Shown here: piece after piece, positions 1-8,419 of the stretch
How the letters are laid out: every line of letters starts with the position of its first letter
Numbering within the stretch: position 1 is the stretch's first letter
From: Singulisphaera sp. GP187
GTDB lineage: Bacteria; Planctomycetota; Planctomycetia; Isosphaerales; Isosphaeraceae
Assembly: GCF_900129635.1 (NCBI RefSeq)
Contig: NZ_FSRB01000001.1
Span: 1,713,501-1,777,500 of the forward strand
DNA length: 64,000 nucleotides
Direction of reading: 5' to 3'
Translations under genes and position numbers: made by a program
Notes under the pieces: generated by a model
Seen by the model: only the letters and a program-made list of their open reading frames with translations
Told to the model about the DNA's origin: nothing
Database searches by the model: none

Positions 1-182
1 GACGTGCTGTGGACGACGATCGGCTTCCGCAGGGCTTCAGGACACGGCTTCGGCGTTTCCAGGTCGGCATCCGGCGGGACGCTGAACTCCAGCGACCTCG
101 TGCCGTTGCACACAGGCAGGTGCAGCAGCCACTCGAGCCCTACGTCATGGACTTCGTGACAGGGCGGGTCAGGACTTGCCAT
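1..182 (-). CDS. Hypothetical protein, 5' part only (runs off the left edge)
   Basis: An open minus-strand frame starts with ATG at 182 and stays open to base 1, giving about 60 N-terminal residues. It begins MASPDPPCHEVHDVGLEW and is proline- and acid-rich. I recognise no domain in this piece. Third-position GC and residue make-up look like real coding, and other frames here are shorter or stop early. It is divergent from csrA, so the 183-355 gap would hold both promoters. A small inverted repeat, GTAAC/GTTAC (257-270), lies in that gap. The start is not supported by a strong ribosome-binding site, so the gene call is moderate. Confidence 0.45.
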   Translation of the reverse strand, partial: MASPDPPCHEVHDVGLEWLLHLPVCNGTRSLEFSVPPDADLETPKPCPEALRKPIVVHST

Positions 183-355
183 CCGCCCGCGAACCGATCG
201 AGAAAACGGGGGGACCGAGGTGAGAAAATTCGCCGGGTTCAAACTGGGCGAGACTTGTAACCTAAGTTACTCAGGTGAGCCAACTCCCCAGAGCCGGGGG
301 TTGTCGATCAGAGCGTGATCGAAACGTGGGTGACGTTCCCCTAAGGAAGTGCGCC

Positions 356-655
356 ATGCTGGTCTTAACGCGGAAATTGATGGAAAAACTCTACATTGGC
401 GACGATATCTGCGTGACCGTCGTCCGTCTTGAAGGCGGCCAGGTCCGCCTCGGGATTGAAGCGCCACGCGAAATTGCAGTCGTTCGCGCGGAATTACTGC
501 CGGAGCGGAACCGAAACGTAGCGACTCAGAATGCGAACGCGTCGGTCCGTCCCTTAGTGGGAGTTCAGGCCGGAGCCGAAGCGGGCAACGAGCTCACGTT
601 TCAATCAGTCGGGGCACATGGAATCGGTAACCGACGCCCCGGACGGTCTCGATGA
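356..655 (+). CDS. csrA: Carbon storage regulator CsrA with long C-terminal tail
   Basis: CsrA is a small dimeric RNA-binding protein that controls translation by binding GGA motifs in mRNA leaders. The first 60 or so residues match the family: MLVLTRKLMEKLYIGDDI at the start, then VRLGIEAPREIAVVRAEL, which contains the usual IGIxAP-like strand and the RxE segment. The ATG at 356 was chosen because AAGGAAG sits 6 nt upstream and the conserved MLVLTR begins there; upstream in-frame sequence is not CsrA-like. The protein is 99 residues, longer than the usual 60-75. The extra tail is low in conserved features, and its 3' end overlaps the 3' end of the convergent phoB gene by 62 bp. Confidence 0.9.
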   Translation: MLVLTRKLMEKLYIGDDICVTVVRLEGGQVRLGIEAPREIAVVRAELLPERNRNVATQNANASVRPLVGVQAGAEAGNELTFQSVGAHGIGNRRPGRSR

Positions 656-1301
656 GGTCGGCGGCATCCCCCAGCTTCTTCCGCAAGCTCTTGATATGGA
701 CGTCGATGGTTCGCTCGAGGACCACGGCGTCTTCCCCGATCGCGGCGTCCATCAATTCGTAACGGGTGAAGGCGCGGCCTGCCTGGCGCAGCAGGACCTC
801 GAGTAGCCGAAACTCGGTTGGCGTCAGTGGCAATTCTTCGCCGAGGTAGAGCGCGCGGTGGCCGTGCCGGTCGATGGCCACCCCCTGGCTCTCGATCATG
901 GTGCCGTTGGTCGGTTCCTCTTTGGACTGACGCCTCCGCAGTTCTTTCTTGATCCGCTCGATCAGGATTTTGACGCTGTACGGCTTGGTCACATAATCGT
1001 CGGCGCCGACGGCGAATCCGACCAGCTCGTCCGTTTCCTCGGCCTTGGCGGTGACCATGACGATCGGGATTTCCCGGGTCCGGGCACCGTTGCGAAGCTC
1101 ACGGCAGACCTCCAGCCCGGGCTTCACCGGCAACATCAGGTCGAGCACGATCAGGTCGGGTAGCTTGAGCTGAGCTTGTCGCAGACCATCCAGGCCATCA
1201 TGAGCGGTCAGGACCTCAAACCCTTCGCGTTCGAGATTCGCGGCGAGGACTTCCACCAGGGCACGCTCGTCTTCGACAATCAAGATCTTGGCTTTGGGCA
1301 T
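594..1301 (-). CDS. phoB: PhoB-type OmpR-family response regulator
   Basis: This 235-residue two-component regulator has an N-terminal receiver domain (about 1-120) and a C-terminal winged-helix DNA-binding domain (about 135-230). The receiver shows the acidic pocket (VEDE near the N-terminus), the phospho-acceptor aspartate in LIVLDLMLP, and the conserved lysine in DDYVTKPYS. The effector domain ends with TIDVHIKSLRKKLGD and VRGVGYRF, hallmarks of OmpR/PhoB proteins. It lies downstream of phoR-pstSCAB on the same strand, after a 130-bp gap with its own candidate promoter. Genomic context therefore points to phosphate-starvation control rather than another OmpR role. Its 3' end overlaps csrA antisense. 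Confidence 0.92.
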   Translation of the reverse strand: MPKAKILIVEDERALVEVLAANLEREGFEVLTAHDGLDGLRQAQLKLPDLIVLDLMLPVKPGLEVCRELRNGARTREIPIVMVTAKAEETDELVGFAVGADDYVTKPYSVKILIERIKKELRRRQSKEEPTNGTMIESQGVAIDRHGHRALYLGEELPLTPTEFRLLEVLLRQAGRAFTRYELMDAAIGEDAVVLERTIDVHIKSLRKKLGDAADLIETVRGVGYRFHVPRLIET

Positions 1302-1354
1302 GGTCGGCGGGACCCGTTGGGTCTATCGGTCGGGACGTTGAGGGACCTTATCTT

Positions 1355-1400
1355 ATCTTCACAATGCGCAGTGTCACTGGTGTGAGGATTGCGAGAAAAA
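1355..1400 (-). promoter_or_regulatory. Candidate phosphate-control site upstream of phoB
   Basis: The gap between pstB and phoB carries ATCTTCACA (1355-1363, plus strand) followed by AGTGTCACTGGTGTGAGGAT. The same ATCTTCACA 9-mer occurs in the pstS leader on the opposite strand. The shared word in two leaders of one regulon suggests a PhoB-binding site, but the half-site order here is not a clean 11-bp direct repeat. Assignment is by inference only. Confidence 0.35.
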
Positions 1401-1431
1401 ACGGTGAAGACGCGATGATTCGAGCGTCCGG

Positions 1432-2286
1432 TTAACCAATTCGCCCGGTAATATAAGCCTCGGTGCGTGAGTCCTTAGGATTCGTGAACAGGAGGTCGGT
1501 CGCGCTGAATTCGGCGATCACCCCGGTCCGGTGCCCGTCCTTGGCGGATTCGTCGAGCATCAGGCAGGCGGTCAGGTCGCTGACGCGGCGGGCCTGCTGC
1601 ATGTTGTGAGTGACGATCACGATGGTGTACTCGTCCTTGAGGTCGTCCATCAGGTCTTCGACCCGCGCCGTGGAGATGGGGTCGAGGGCCGAGCAAGGTT
1701 CGTCCATCAGGATGACTTCGGGTTCGACGGCCAGGGTGCGCGCGATACAGAGCCGCTGCTGCTGGCCGCCGGAGAGCTCCAGGCCCGAGCGATGCAGCTT
1801 GTTCTTGACCTCGTCCCAAAGTGCGGCGCGGCGGAGCGAGCGCTCGACGAGCTCGTCCATGTCGCCGCGATAACCGTTGATCCGTGCTCCCCAGGCGACG
1901 TTCTGGTAGACGCTCTTGGGGAACGGGTTCGGCTTCTGGAAAACCATCCCGATCCGCCTGCGGAGCGCGACCGGGTCGGTGCCCGGCTCGGTGATGTTCG
2001 CGCCGTCGAACATCACTTCTCCCTCCATCCTGGCCCCCGGAATCAGGTCGTTCATCCGGTTGAAGCAGCGGAGCAGGGTGCTCTTGCCGCATCCCGAGGG
2101 GCCGATCAAGGCCGTGATCTGCCGCCTTGGGATTTCGATATTAATGTCTTTGAGCGCCAGCGACGTTCCGTAGAAAACCCGCAGGCTTCGAGCGGCCAGG
2201 ACGATCGGCTCAGGGGCCGCCGGAGTCGCGGGCTGCTGCTGCGGGACCGGGACGACCGGCGCGACGGACGATTCAGGAAGGCTCAT
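1432..2286 (-). CDS. pstB: Phosphate ABC transporter ATP-binding protein PstB
   Basis: PstB energises high-affinity phosphate import through the PstSCAB complex at the inner membrane. The 284-residue protein has a Walker A loop ([11 protein letters not shown]), the Q-loop region [12 protein letters not shown], the ABC signature LSGGQQQRL, Walker B ([12 protein letters not shown]) and the H-loop (VTHNMQQ). The ATG at 2286 was chosen although the frame is open for another 223 codons upstream, because the upstream part is an out-of-frame reading of pstA. It begins 5 bp after the pstA stop and has a proline/alanine-rich N-terminal extension of about 30 residues before the ABC domain. It is the last gene of pstSCAB; no phoU follows. 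Confidence 0.96.
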   Translation of the reverse strand: MSLPESSVAPVVPVPQQQPATPAAPEPIVLAARSLRVFYGTSLALKDINIEIPRRQITALIGPSGCGKSTLLRCFNRMNDLIPGARMEGEVMFDGANITEPGTDPVALRRRIGMVFQKPNPFPKSVYQNVAWGARINGYRGDMDELVERSLRRAALWDEVKNKLHRSGLELSGGQQQRLCIARTLAVEPEVILMDEPCSALDPISTARVEDLMDDLKDEYTIVIVTHNMQQARRVSDLTACLMLDESAKDGHRTGVIAEFSATDLLFTNPKDSRTEAYITGRIG

Positions 2287-2291
2287 GGCGA

Positions 2292-3245
2292 TTAGCCTCG
2301 GCCAGGGCGACCGTACCGGTTGCGGATGACGATGGCCGTGGCATTCATCGTCAGCAGCAGCACGAGCAGGATCAGGATCCCCCCGGCGGTCACGGTCTGG
2401 AACTGGATTTTGGGATTCTTCGCGTAATTGTAAATCTCGACCGGCAAGACGGTATAGCGGTCGAACGGAGAACGCGGCAGCACACCGATCGAACCCGCGG
2501 CGCCGACCATCAGCAAGGGGGCGGTCTCGCCGATCGCACGCGAGAGCCCCAGGATGGTCCCGGTCAGAATTCCGGGCAAGGCCGCCGGCAAAATGTGGTC
2601 GCGAACCATCTGCCAGCGCGTCGCCCCCAGGGCCAGCGCCGCCTGGCGGAGTGAATTCGGCACGGTCCGAAGCGCTTCCTGCGTCGCGATGACGATGACC
2701 GGCAGCACGAGCAAGCTCAGGGTCAGGCCACCGGCCAGGAGCGTGCGACCCATTGCCAGCTCCTTCATGCCAAAGGCTCGCACGAACAGAGCCAGGCCGA
2801 GGATTCCGTAGACGATCGAGGGGACTCCCGCCAGGTTGGCGATGTTCGTCTGGATGATCCGCCGGAGCAGCCCAGGGGGGGCGTACTCTTCGAGAAAGAC
2901 CGCGGCGCCGACGCCGATCGGGATCGCAAAGACGGCCACCAGGCCCAGGAGCCACATGCTACCCGCGATCCCGGCCCGGAATCCGGCCAGGGTCGGGTCA
3001 CTCGACTGCGATTTCGTGGCCAACCCCCAGAGGAGCTCGAGCAAGCTTCGGGTGTTGCTTCCGATCGCGTACCAGGGCTCGGCTCCGGGGCGGCGGAGCG
3101 CGGCGGCGATGACGGCTCCGAGCACCACCGAGAGCACAACCACGCCGGTCAAGGTGGCGACAAAACAGGCCACCCCGAAGATTGGACCCAGCAACCGCCG
3201 TGCGCGACGATGTGGCGCATACAAGGACGACCCCGGCGCGCTCAT
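2292..3245 (-). CDS. pstA: Phosphate ABC transporter permease PstA
   Basis: This 317-residue integral membrane protein is one of the two permeases of the Pst phosphate importer. Six hydrophobic segments can be seen, starting near residue 20 ([19 protein letters not shown]). The binding-protein-dependent transport signature region is in [25 protein letters not shown], ahead of [16 protein letters not shown]. PstA is distinguished from PstC by its shorter N-terminus and by its position next to pstB. The start ATG overlaps the pstC stop in a TCAT/ATGA arrangement (3242-3245), which indicates translational coupling. Confidence 0.95.
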   Translation of the reverse strand: MSAPGSSLYAPHRRARRLLGPIFGVACFVATLTGVVVLSVVLGAVIAAALRRPGAEPWYAIGSNTRSLLELLWGLATKSQSSDPTLAGFRAGIAGSMWLLGLVAVFAIPIGVGAAVFLEEYAPPGLLRRIIQTNIANLAGVPSIVYGILGLALFVRAFGMKELAMGRTLLAGGLTLSLLVLPVIVIATQEALRTVPNSLRQAALALGATRWQMVRDHILPAALPGILTGTILGLSRAIGETAPLLMVGAAGSIGVLPRSPFDRYTVLPVEIYNYAKNPKIQFQTVTAGGILILLVLLLTMNATAIVIRNRYGRPGRG

Positions 3246-4201
3246 TGGTAGACCTCGCGATACCGACGGAGAACCAATCCCGAGACGATGTTGAGCGTTA
3301 ACGTGATCGCGAAGAGCACCATCCCCACCGCGAAGAGCGAGAGATATTTCGGCGAGCCGTACGAGGCTTCGCCGTTGGTCACGGCCACGATATAAGTGGT
3401 CATCGTCTCGATCGAGGTCAACGGGTTGAGACTGATCTGAGGCCGCATCCCCGCGGCGAGCACGACGGCCATCGTTTCACCGATGGCCCGGCTCAGCGCC
3501 AGGATGAACGACGCCACCACCCCGGAGAGGGCGGCGGGCACGACGATCCGGGTCGAGACCTCGAACTTGGTCGCCCCCAGCCCGTAGCCGGCCTCGCGAA
3601 GGCCGCGGGGAACGGCCGAGAGCACGTCCTCACTGAGTGAGGAGACCATCGGGATGATCATCACCCCCACCACGATGCAGGCGCTCAGGGCGTTGAACGT
3701 CTCGACCCGAATCCCCAATGGCTCGAAGATCGCCTTGAGGACCGGGGTCACGACCAGCAACGCGAGATAGCCGTAGACGATCGTCGGAATGCCGGCGAGG
3801 AGCTCGAGCGTCGGCTTGAGGATCGCGCGCAGGCCTCGAGGCGCGTACTCACTCAGGTAGATCGCGCTCAGCAGTCCGACCGGCAAGGCGATGATCGTCG
3901 AACCGGCCGCGACGACGAACGTTCCCCAGACGAGGGGAAGGATCCCATACTTGGGCGGGTGGAGGTCGGGTTTGAGCTCGGTGCCCGTCAGAAAATCGAC
4001 CAGGCCCACCCCCGATTTCCGGAAGAATTCGACCGTCTCGACACCAAGCACGACGATGATCCCGGCGGTTGTCAGGACCGTGACCGCGGCGCAGAAGAGC
4101 AGGAATAACGAGACTCCCGACTCGCGAACGGCGCGGAGCTTCGAACCCCCTGACCAAAGTTCGTCGTCAGCGTCCGTGGGTCTCAGTGTGGTCGAGCTCA
4201 C
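3242..4201 (-). CDS. pstC: Phosphate ABC transporter permease PstC
   Basis: PstC pairs with PstA to form the phosphate channel in the inner membrane. The 319-residue protein has an N-terminal transmembrane helix (SLFLLFCAAVTVLTTAGIIV), the periplasmic stretch typical of PstC (FLTGTELKPDLHPPKYGILP), and the permease loop GYGLGATKFEVSTRIVVPAA followed by [16 protein letters not shown]. Its start overlaps the pstS stop by 4 bp (4198-4201) and its stop overlaps the pstA start by 4 bp. The three genes are thus translated as one tightly coupled unit. Confidence 0.95.
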   Translation of the reverse strand: MSSTTLRPTDADDELWSGGSKLRAVRESGVSLFLLFCAAVTVLTTAGIIVVLGVETVEFFRKSGVGLVDFLTGTELKPDLHPPKYGILPLVWGTFVVAAGSTIIALPVGLLSAIYLSEYAPRGLRAILKPTLELLAGIPTIVYGYLALLVVTPVLKAIFEPLGIRVETFNALSACIVVGVMIIPMVSSLSEDVLSAVPRGLREAGYGLGATKFEVSTRIVVPAALSGVVASFILALSRAIGETMAVVLAAGMRPQISLNPLTSIETMTTYIVAVTNGEASYGSPKYLSLFAVGMVLFAITLTLNIVSGLVLRRYREVYQ

Positions 4202-5166
4202 GCTGCGTCCTTCGAGGTGGGAGCCGAGGCGTCTCCGCCGGCTTTGATCGCCTTCTGGTTCGCCTCACGTTCCTCGGCGGTCGGAGGGACATACCCCCCC
4301 TTTTTCGCCAGCGCTTCAATGTGCTCGAGATAATACTTCAAGAACCCGAGCACGGCGGGCCGTCGAATCGAGGAATTCTTGACGTAGATGAACAGAGGTC
4401 TCGACAGGGGCTTGTAGCTCTGGTCGAGGATCGTGGCTTCGGACGGGAGGATCGGCGCCGCGTCGGCTCCATTCTGGATCGGAATTGCGCGAAGCTTATC
4501 GGCGTTGGCTTCAAAGTAGGCATGTCCGAAGTAGCCGATTCCGTCGGCGTCGCCCGCCACACCATTGACCAGGGTGTTGTCGTCGGAGCTGGGCTGGACG
4601 TCGTCGCGCTGTTGCTTGGCTTTGCCGACGATCGCCTCGGTGAAGTACTCGAACGTGCCCGAATCGCTATCCGGGCTGTAGAGCACGATCTTCCGATCGG
4701 GCCAAGTCGGGTCCACGTCCTTCCAGGTCATGACCTTGCTGCCCGGCTCCCAGATCGCTTTCAACTGGGCGACGGTCAGCGACTTCACGAACTGGTTGTC
4801 GGGATTGACCACCACGGTGATCCCGTCGGTGCCGACGACGAACCGGGTCCACGGGATCCCTTGCGCCTTGGCCTTAGCCTCCTCGTCGGGCTTCGCCAGC
4901 CGCGAGGCGTCGACGATGTCGATCTCACCGTTCAGGTAGTTGCTGAACCCGCCTCCGGTGCCGTGGTTGTCGACCACCACGGTGACGTTCGGTTCGACCG
5001 CGCTATACGCCTCGCGGGCGGCCTCGCTGATCCGAAAGACGGTGCTCGAGCCGTCGATGTCGACCGTGGACGAGGCGCCTGAGGGGCTTCCGCCGTCTCC
5101 TCCGCAACCCACCAGGATCGTGGCGATCAGTGTCGCCGCCAGTCTCGCACTCCGCGCGTGTCGCAT
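4198..5166 (-). CDS. pstS: Phosphate-binding lipoprotein PstS
   Basis: PstS captures phosphate outside the inner membrane and delivers it to PstCA. The 322-residue protein begins with a lipoprotein signal (RLAATLIATILVGC; lipobox cysteine 21), so it is probably anchored rather than free. Family motifs are IDGSSTVFRISEA near the start of the mature protein, DNHGTGGGF, SPDSDSGTFEYF and GIGYFGHAYF; these line the phosphate cleft in PstS proteins. It is the first gene of the pst unit, preceded by a 126-bp leader with two 7-bp repeats spaced 11 bp apart. Confidence 0.93.
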   Translation of the reverse strand: MRHARSARLAATLIATILVGCGGDGGSPSGASSTVDIDGSSTVFRISEAAREAYSAVEPNVTVVVDNHGTGGGFSNYLNGEIDIVDASRLAKPDEEAKAKAQGIPWTRFVVGTDGITVVVNPDNQFVKSLTVAQLKAIWEPGSKVMTWKDVDPTWPDRKIVLYSPDSDSGTFEYFTEAIVGKAKQQRDDVQPSSDDNTLVNGVAGDADGIGYFGHAYFEANADKLRAIPIQNGADAAPILPSEATILDQSYKPLSRPLFIYVKNSSIRRPAVLGFLKYYLEHIEALAKKGGYVPPTAEEREANQKAIKAGGDASAPTSKDAA

Positions 5167-5223
5167 TGCGATCGTTTCCTCAGCGTATGGAACGGCCTCT
5201 GCCGTTTGAGTCTAACGACCAAG

Positions 5224-5241
5224 TGTGAAGATTGTGTGATG
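5224..5241 (-). promoter_or_regulatory. Candidate Pho box upstream of pstS
   Basis: Read on the minus strand, 5241-5224 is CATCACA, four bases, then CTTCACA. Two near-identical 7-mers with an 11-bp period is the geometry of a PhoB-binding direct repeat, although the words differ from the enterobacterial CTGTCAT. The site lies about 60 bp upstream of the pstS start, and its second half shares ATCTTCACA with the phoB leader. The phosphate role is inferred from position and spacing. Confidence 0.5.
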
Positions 5242-5292
5242 GGCCTTCGGATTCACGAAACCACTCTGGGGAAAGAGGGGCAATCCCTGGAT

Positions 5293-6570
5293 TCAATGCG
5301 GGCGGAATCGGGGGAAATGGACCGTGAATCGACTTCCCGCGCCGAGCCGGCTGACGACCGTGACCTGGCCGTCGATCGACTGGACCAGGTGCTTGACGAT
5401 GGAGAGGCCCAACCCCGTGCCGCCGAGCTCGCGGCTCCTCGCCTTATCGACGCGATAGAACCGCTCGAAGACGCGAGCCAGTTCGTCACGGGGAATTCCG
5501 ATGCCCGAGTCGGCGACTTCGACGACGATGGCGTCGGTCGACTGGCGGCACGAGACTAGGACCGATCCTCCCTCGGGGGTGTACTTGATCGCGTTGTCGA
5601 CCAGGTTGTCGAGAATCTGCCGGATCGCCTCCTCGTCGGCCTTGATTTCGCTCTGGTCGTCGAGCTCACCGAGCTCGAGACCGAGGTTCAGCCCCTTGGT
5701 ATCGGCACGGTCGCGATGCGAGTTGAGGCAGGCCACGATGACCGGGGCGAGCAGGAGCGGGCCATGTTCGAAAACCTCTTGGCCCGACTCCAACCGAGCC
5801 AGGCTCAGCATGTCGAGAATCAGTTGGTTTAAGCGTTCCGCCTGCTCATCAATCCGCTCGAGGAAGCGGACGTTGACGGCCTCGTCCTTGAGCGCCCAGT
5901 CGAGCAGCGTCTCGGTATACGCTTTGATCGAGGCCAGCGGGGTTTTCAGCTCATGGGACGCGTTGGCCACGAAGTCCTGCCGCATCCGCTCCAGCCTTCG
6001 CAGCTCGGTGACGTCGTGGAAGACGAGCACGGCCCCGGGCGGCGGGCCGGGGAGTGGGGTTCCATAGACGGCCAGGATCCGCGAGTGGACCCGCAGGACC
6101 GATTCCCGCGTCGCCAGGGTCACTTCCCCTTGGTACGGATTCAGGCTCGAGAGCGTCGCTTCCACGGCCCCTTGAACTTGGGTGCTGCGAATCAGCTCGG
6201 GAATGAGCCGGCCGACCGAGTCGGCATCGATCCCGAACAGTCGATTGGCGCTGGCGTTCGCGAACAAGAGCCGGCGCCGCGCATCGATCGCGATGACCCC
6301 TTCGGACATCCCCCCCAGCACGGCGCGGAGTTGCTGCCGGTCCTGTTCCTGAAGCGCGATCCGCGCCTCGAGCTTGGGAGCGACGACGTTGAACAACCGA
6401 GCGAGCGGCCCGGCCAGGCACGTATAACCTGCGGCGATCGGCCGCGTCGGCCGGCCATTGCCGAGCGCGGCAATGCCTCGTTCCAGCTTCGCGAGCGTCC
6501 GCCGCGACCGCAGCGCAATGAAGGTGACGATCGCCAACGCGATCCCAAGCACAACGCAAACCAGGACCAT
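5293..6570 (-). CDS. phoR: PhoR-type sensor histidine kinase
   Basis: This 425-residue kinase has one N-terminal transmembrane helix (MVLVCVVLGIALAIVTFIAL), a linker, a PAS domain (about 85-195, ending PGAVLVFHDVTELRRLE), a HisKA dimerisation helix with the H-box NASHELKTPLASIKAYTE, and a HATPase domain with N-box (DNLVDNAIKYTPEGG), VEVADSGIGIP and GGTGLGLSIVKHL. There is no sizeable extracytoplasmic sensor domain. That fits PhoR, which reads phosphate through the Pst complex (normally through PhoU). It is upstream of pstS on the same strand. GGAG lies 5 nt before the ATG. Confidence 0.9.
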   Translation of the reverse strand: MVLVCVVLGIALAIVTFIALRSRRTLAKLERGIAALGNGRPTRPIAAGYTCLAGPLARLFNVVAPKLEARIALQEQDRQQLRAVLGGMSEGVIAIDARRRLLFANASANRLFGIDADSVGRLIPELIRSTQVQGAVEATLSSLNPYQGEVTLATRESVLRVHSRILAVYGTPLPGPPPGAVLVFHDVTELRRLERMRQDFVANASHELKTPLASIKAYTETLLDWALKDEAVNVRFLERIDEQAERLNQLILDMLSLARLESGQEVFEHGPLLLAPVIVACLNSHRDRADTKGLNLGLELGELDDQSEIKADEEAIRQILDNLVDNAIKYTPEGGSVLVSCRQSTDAIVVEVADSGIGIPRDELARVFERFYRVDKARSRELGGTGLGLSIVKHLVQSIDGQVTVVSRLGAGSRFTVHFPRFRPH

Positions 6571-6933
6571 AGCTTCTCCATGCCCTTGCTTTCAGGTCCG
6601 CCGCGAAGAGTATCAACGGCGATCGCGCCCGGGTCAAGCAACGGCGGTACACAGGAACATTTTAATGGAGGCTGACCGGACTCGGAAATCTTCTATGGCA
6701 TTCCATTCGAATCCCTCCACACTCAGACGACTCGAATCGGCCTCGACTGGCGTACCACCAGGGTCATTGGGGGCGGAGGGGGCGGCGCATTGGGGGTGGT
6801 CAGGGGCCAGATTTCAACGACCCGGTTCCAAGTCCAGTTTGACTTCGCGGTTTCCCAAGCGGCTTGACTCCGTTTCCGAGTCGTTGCCTGGCAAGACGAC
6901 GCGGTTCGGCGACACCGTTCGAATGAAGTCGGA
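6571..6933. other. Intergenic stretch, no supported gene
   Basis: The 363 bp between the phoR start and the higA stop contain only short frames of poor composition (proline runs from a GGGGGCGGAGGGGGCGG tract near 6771-6785). I see no RNA gene or clear terminator. Confidence 0.5.
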
Positions 6934-7350
6934 TCAAGCGAACAGCGATGGGCTGACACGGAATCGATCGGCCAGCGCCTTGCGGGCCTTGGGGCTGATG
7001 TTACGCCGCCCGTTGAGGATCTCGGAGATGGTCGTCACCGCCAGCCCGGTTTCCTCGGCGAGTTGGGCCTGGGTGATGCCGTTCTCTTCGAGCAGGTGGC
7101 GGAGCGCCCGCACGGGGTCCATGTCGGGAAGCGGGTTGGTTTTCGCCTCGTAGACGTGGATCAGGTCCGAGAGGATATCGAGGTAGTCGAACTCCTGTTC
7201 GTCCAGTCCCTTCCCGCCGACCTTCTGGTCGATCAGTTTGTGGGTCATCGCGATTGCCGCGTCGAGCTCCTCTTCGCTCCGGATCGGTCGGAGCGGGAAC
7301 TCCCGGATCAGGGCGAGATAGCTTTCGCTGGGTGATGCCACGGTGGTCAT
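6934..7350 (-). CDS. higA: HigA-type antitoxin, XRE-family helix-turn-helix
   Basis: The 138-residue protein has a helical N-terminal part (about 1-75, acidic, the probable toxin-binding region) and a C-terminal HTH (GITQAQLAEETGLAVTTISEILNGRRNISPKARKAL is the core). In HigA antitoxins this HTH represses the operon and the N-terminal part masks the toxin. It is 83 bp downstream of higB on the same strand. The toxin-first order is typical of higBA and unlike most type II systems. The ATG at 7350 follows a GGAAT stretch. Confidence 0.85.
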   Translation of the reverse strand: MTTVASPSESYLALIREFPLRPIRSEEELDAAIAMTHKLIDQKVGGKGLDEQEFDYLDILSDLIHVYEAKTNPLPDMDPVRALRHLLEENGITQAQLAEETGLAVTTISEILNGRRNISPKARKALADRFRVSPSLFA

Positions 7351-7433
7351 GATGGGATTCCTTTTTCAAAATCAAAGTTAAAGCCGATGTTCGATGAAGC
7401 CACCCTCCCCTTTTCCGGGGAGGGCGTCGCTGT

Positions 7434-7772
7434 CTACTTCAGGCTCAGCTTGTCGTACTCTTTGTGGGTCAGAACCGCTCGGAGCAGGACCTTCGCGGCC
7501 GTGTTCGGCCGGTAATTGACCCACGTCAGGAAGCGATACTTGTTCCCACAGACGTTGAAGTAAACCATCTCGCCAACCTGGTCGGCGTGAGAGTAGGTTG
7601 CCCGGACATCTGCGAAGGTTCGCCAGTCGGACTTCTCGACCGTCCGGCACCAGTCGAGGAGCGACTCAAGGTCCCGTTCGGTGCCAGGGTGACTCTCAAC
7701 AAACTTGTGGACCATTTTTCGTGAGATTAGGTGGTTGCGGTGAGTTTCCAGGAGGTCCTTTTCGTCAGGCAT
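7434..7772 (-). CDS. higB: HigB-type mRNA interferase toxin
   Basis: This 112-residue basic protein matches the HigB subgroup in which a central region (SDWRTFADVRATYSHADQVG) is followed by a beta strand core (YFNVCGNKYRFLTWVNYRPN) and a C-terminal VLLRAVLTHKEYDKLSL. These toxins cut mRNA at the ribosome. It is followed by higA and preceded by a strong promoter buried in a palindrome, so expression should be shut down by the HigA complex. The arrangement, size and motif order all agree. Confidence 0.87.
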   Translation of the reverse strand: MPDEKDLLETHRNHLISRKMVHKFVESHPGTERDLESLLDWCRTVEKSDWRTFADVRATYSHADQVGEMVYFNVCGNKYRFLTWVNYRPNTAAKVLLRAVLTHKEYDKLSLK

Positions 7773-7817
7773 CTTTTCAGCCCCTTTCGTACAAGTGAGC
7801 GTCTTTATTATGCCCCA

Positions 7818-7871
7818 ATTCTACTTCCGGCATTCGGGATTGTCAATATCGCTGATCCCTAATGCCGGAAG
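7818..7871 (-). promoter_or_regulatory. higBA promoter inside a long palindromic operator
   Basis: On the minus strand a near-consensus sigma-70 promoter is seen: TTGACA (7846-7841), 17 bp, TAGAAT (7823-7818). The -35 lies in the loop and the -10 abuts the arm of an inverted repeat: CTTCCGGCATT (7824-7834) with AATGCCGGAAG (7861-7871), extended inward by GGGAT/ATCCC. Binding of a HigA dimer to this palindrome would cover the promoter, giving autorepression. Promoter bases and repeat are directly visible; binding is inferred. Confidence 0.8.
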
Positions 7872-7872
7872 C

Positions 7873-8308
7873 TGTTTTTAGGTGCAATGCTCCTTGGTTT
7901 GCCGAACCGCATTGGCGTCATGCACGCGACCGAGCTGGTCAACGGAGGCGTGAGGCTGGCGACGATCCGAAAGCGTCTGTACGGACACTATTGGCACTAT
8001 TGGTGACATTCTTAATTCTTAACACATTCTGTGCGGGCTGGATAAACTTGTGATCGTGAGATGCTTTTCCGCTTTGCAATACGAGGTCTTGAGAGGCCAC
8101 GCACCGTGTCCGTCTCAGTCGCTGGGTATAGCTCTCATATCCTCCAAACCCGGCAATACGGGCGTCGCGCTGGCGGATGCGACAAACTGAGACGATGCCC
8201 CGAGCGTGCCCAGAAGCTTGACCATTACTTGTTTCGCCTTCGCCACGCCGGAATCCTCCTTGTGCTATGCCGCTGAATGTGGTGCCATCATTTTTGGAAG
8301 ATTGTATC
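7873..8308. other. Intergenic stretch upstream of the 8.3-10 kb pair
   Basis: About 436 bp with no frame that looks like a conserved protein on either strand. It lies divergent to higBA and should hold the promoter for the small gene at 8309, but I could not pick out a convincing -35/-10 pair. Confidence 0.4.
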
Positions 8309-8419
8309 GTGACGGACAGAGATAATGACTTCATTGTCGAGTCTATCGATGAGGGTGAAGTCGAGATTGACCGGTATCATTCTCGACTGGGAGCCTATCC
8401 GAAAAGGGAAGTGCCATGA
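8309..8419 (+). CDS. Small acidic protein coupled to the next gene
   Basis: A 36-codon frame starts at GTG 8309 with GGAAG 8 nt upstream. Its stop overlaps the next start as ATGA (8416-8419). The peptide begins MTDRDNDFIVESIDEGEVEI and is strongly acidic, then ends basic. An in-frame ATG at 8267 would give 50 residues but has no ribosome-binding site. The overlap and composition suggest a genuine leader or partner of the 532-residue protein. No family is recognised. Confidence 0.5.
   Translation: MTDRDNDFIVESIDEGEVEIDRYHSRLGAYPKREVP

Noticed and set aside
1432..2955. A 507-codon version of PstB
   Set aside because: The upstream 223 codons are an out-of-frame reading of pstA; the start at 2286 fits the operon spacing.
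6723..6959. 78-codon minus-strand frame downstream of higA
   Set aside because: Poor composition with a proline run from a G-rich tract and overlap with the end of higA.
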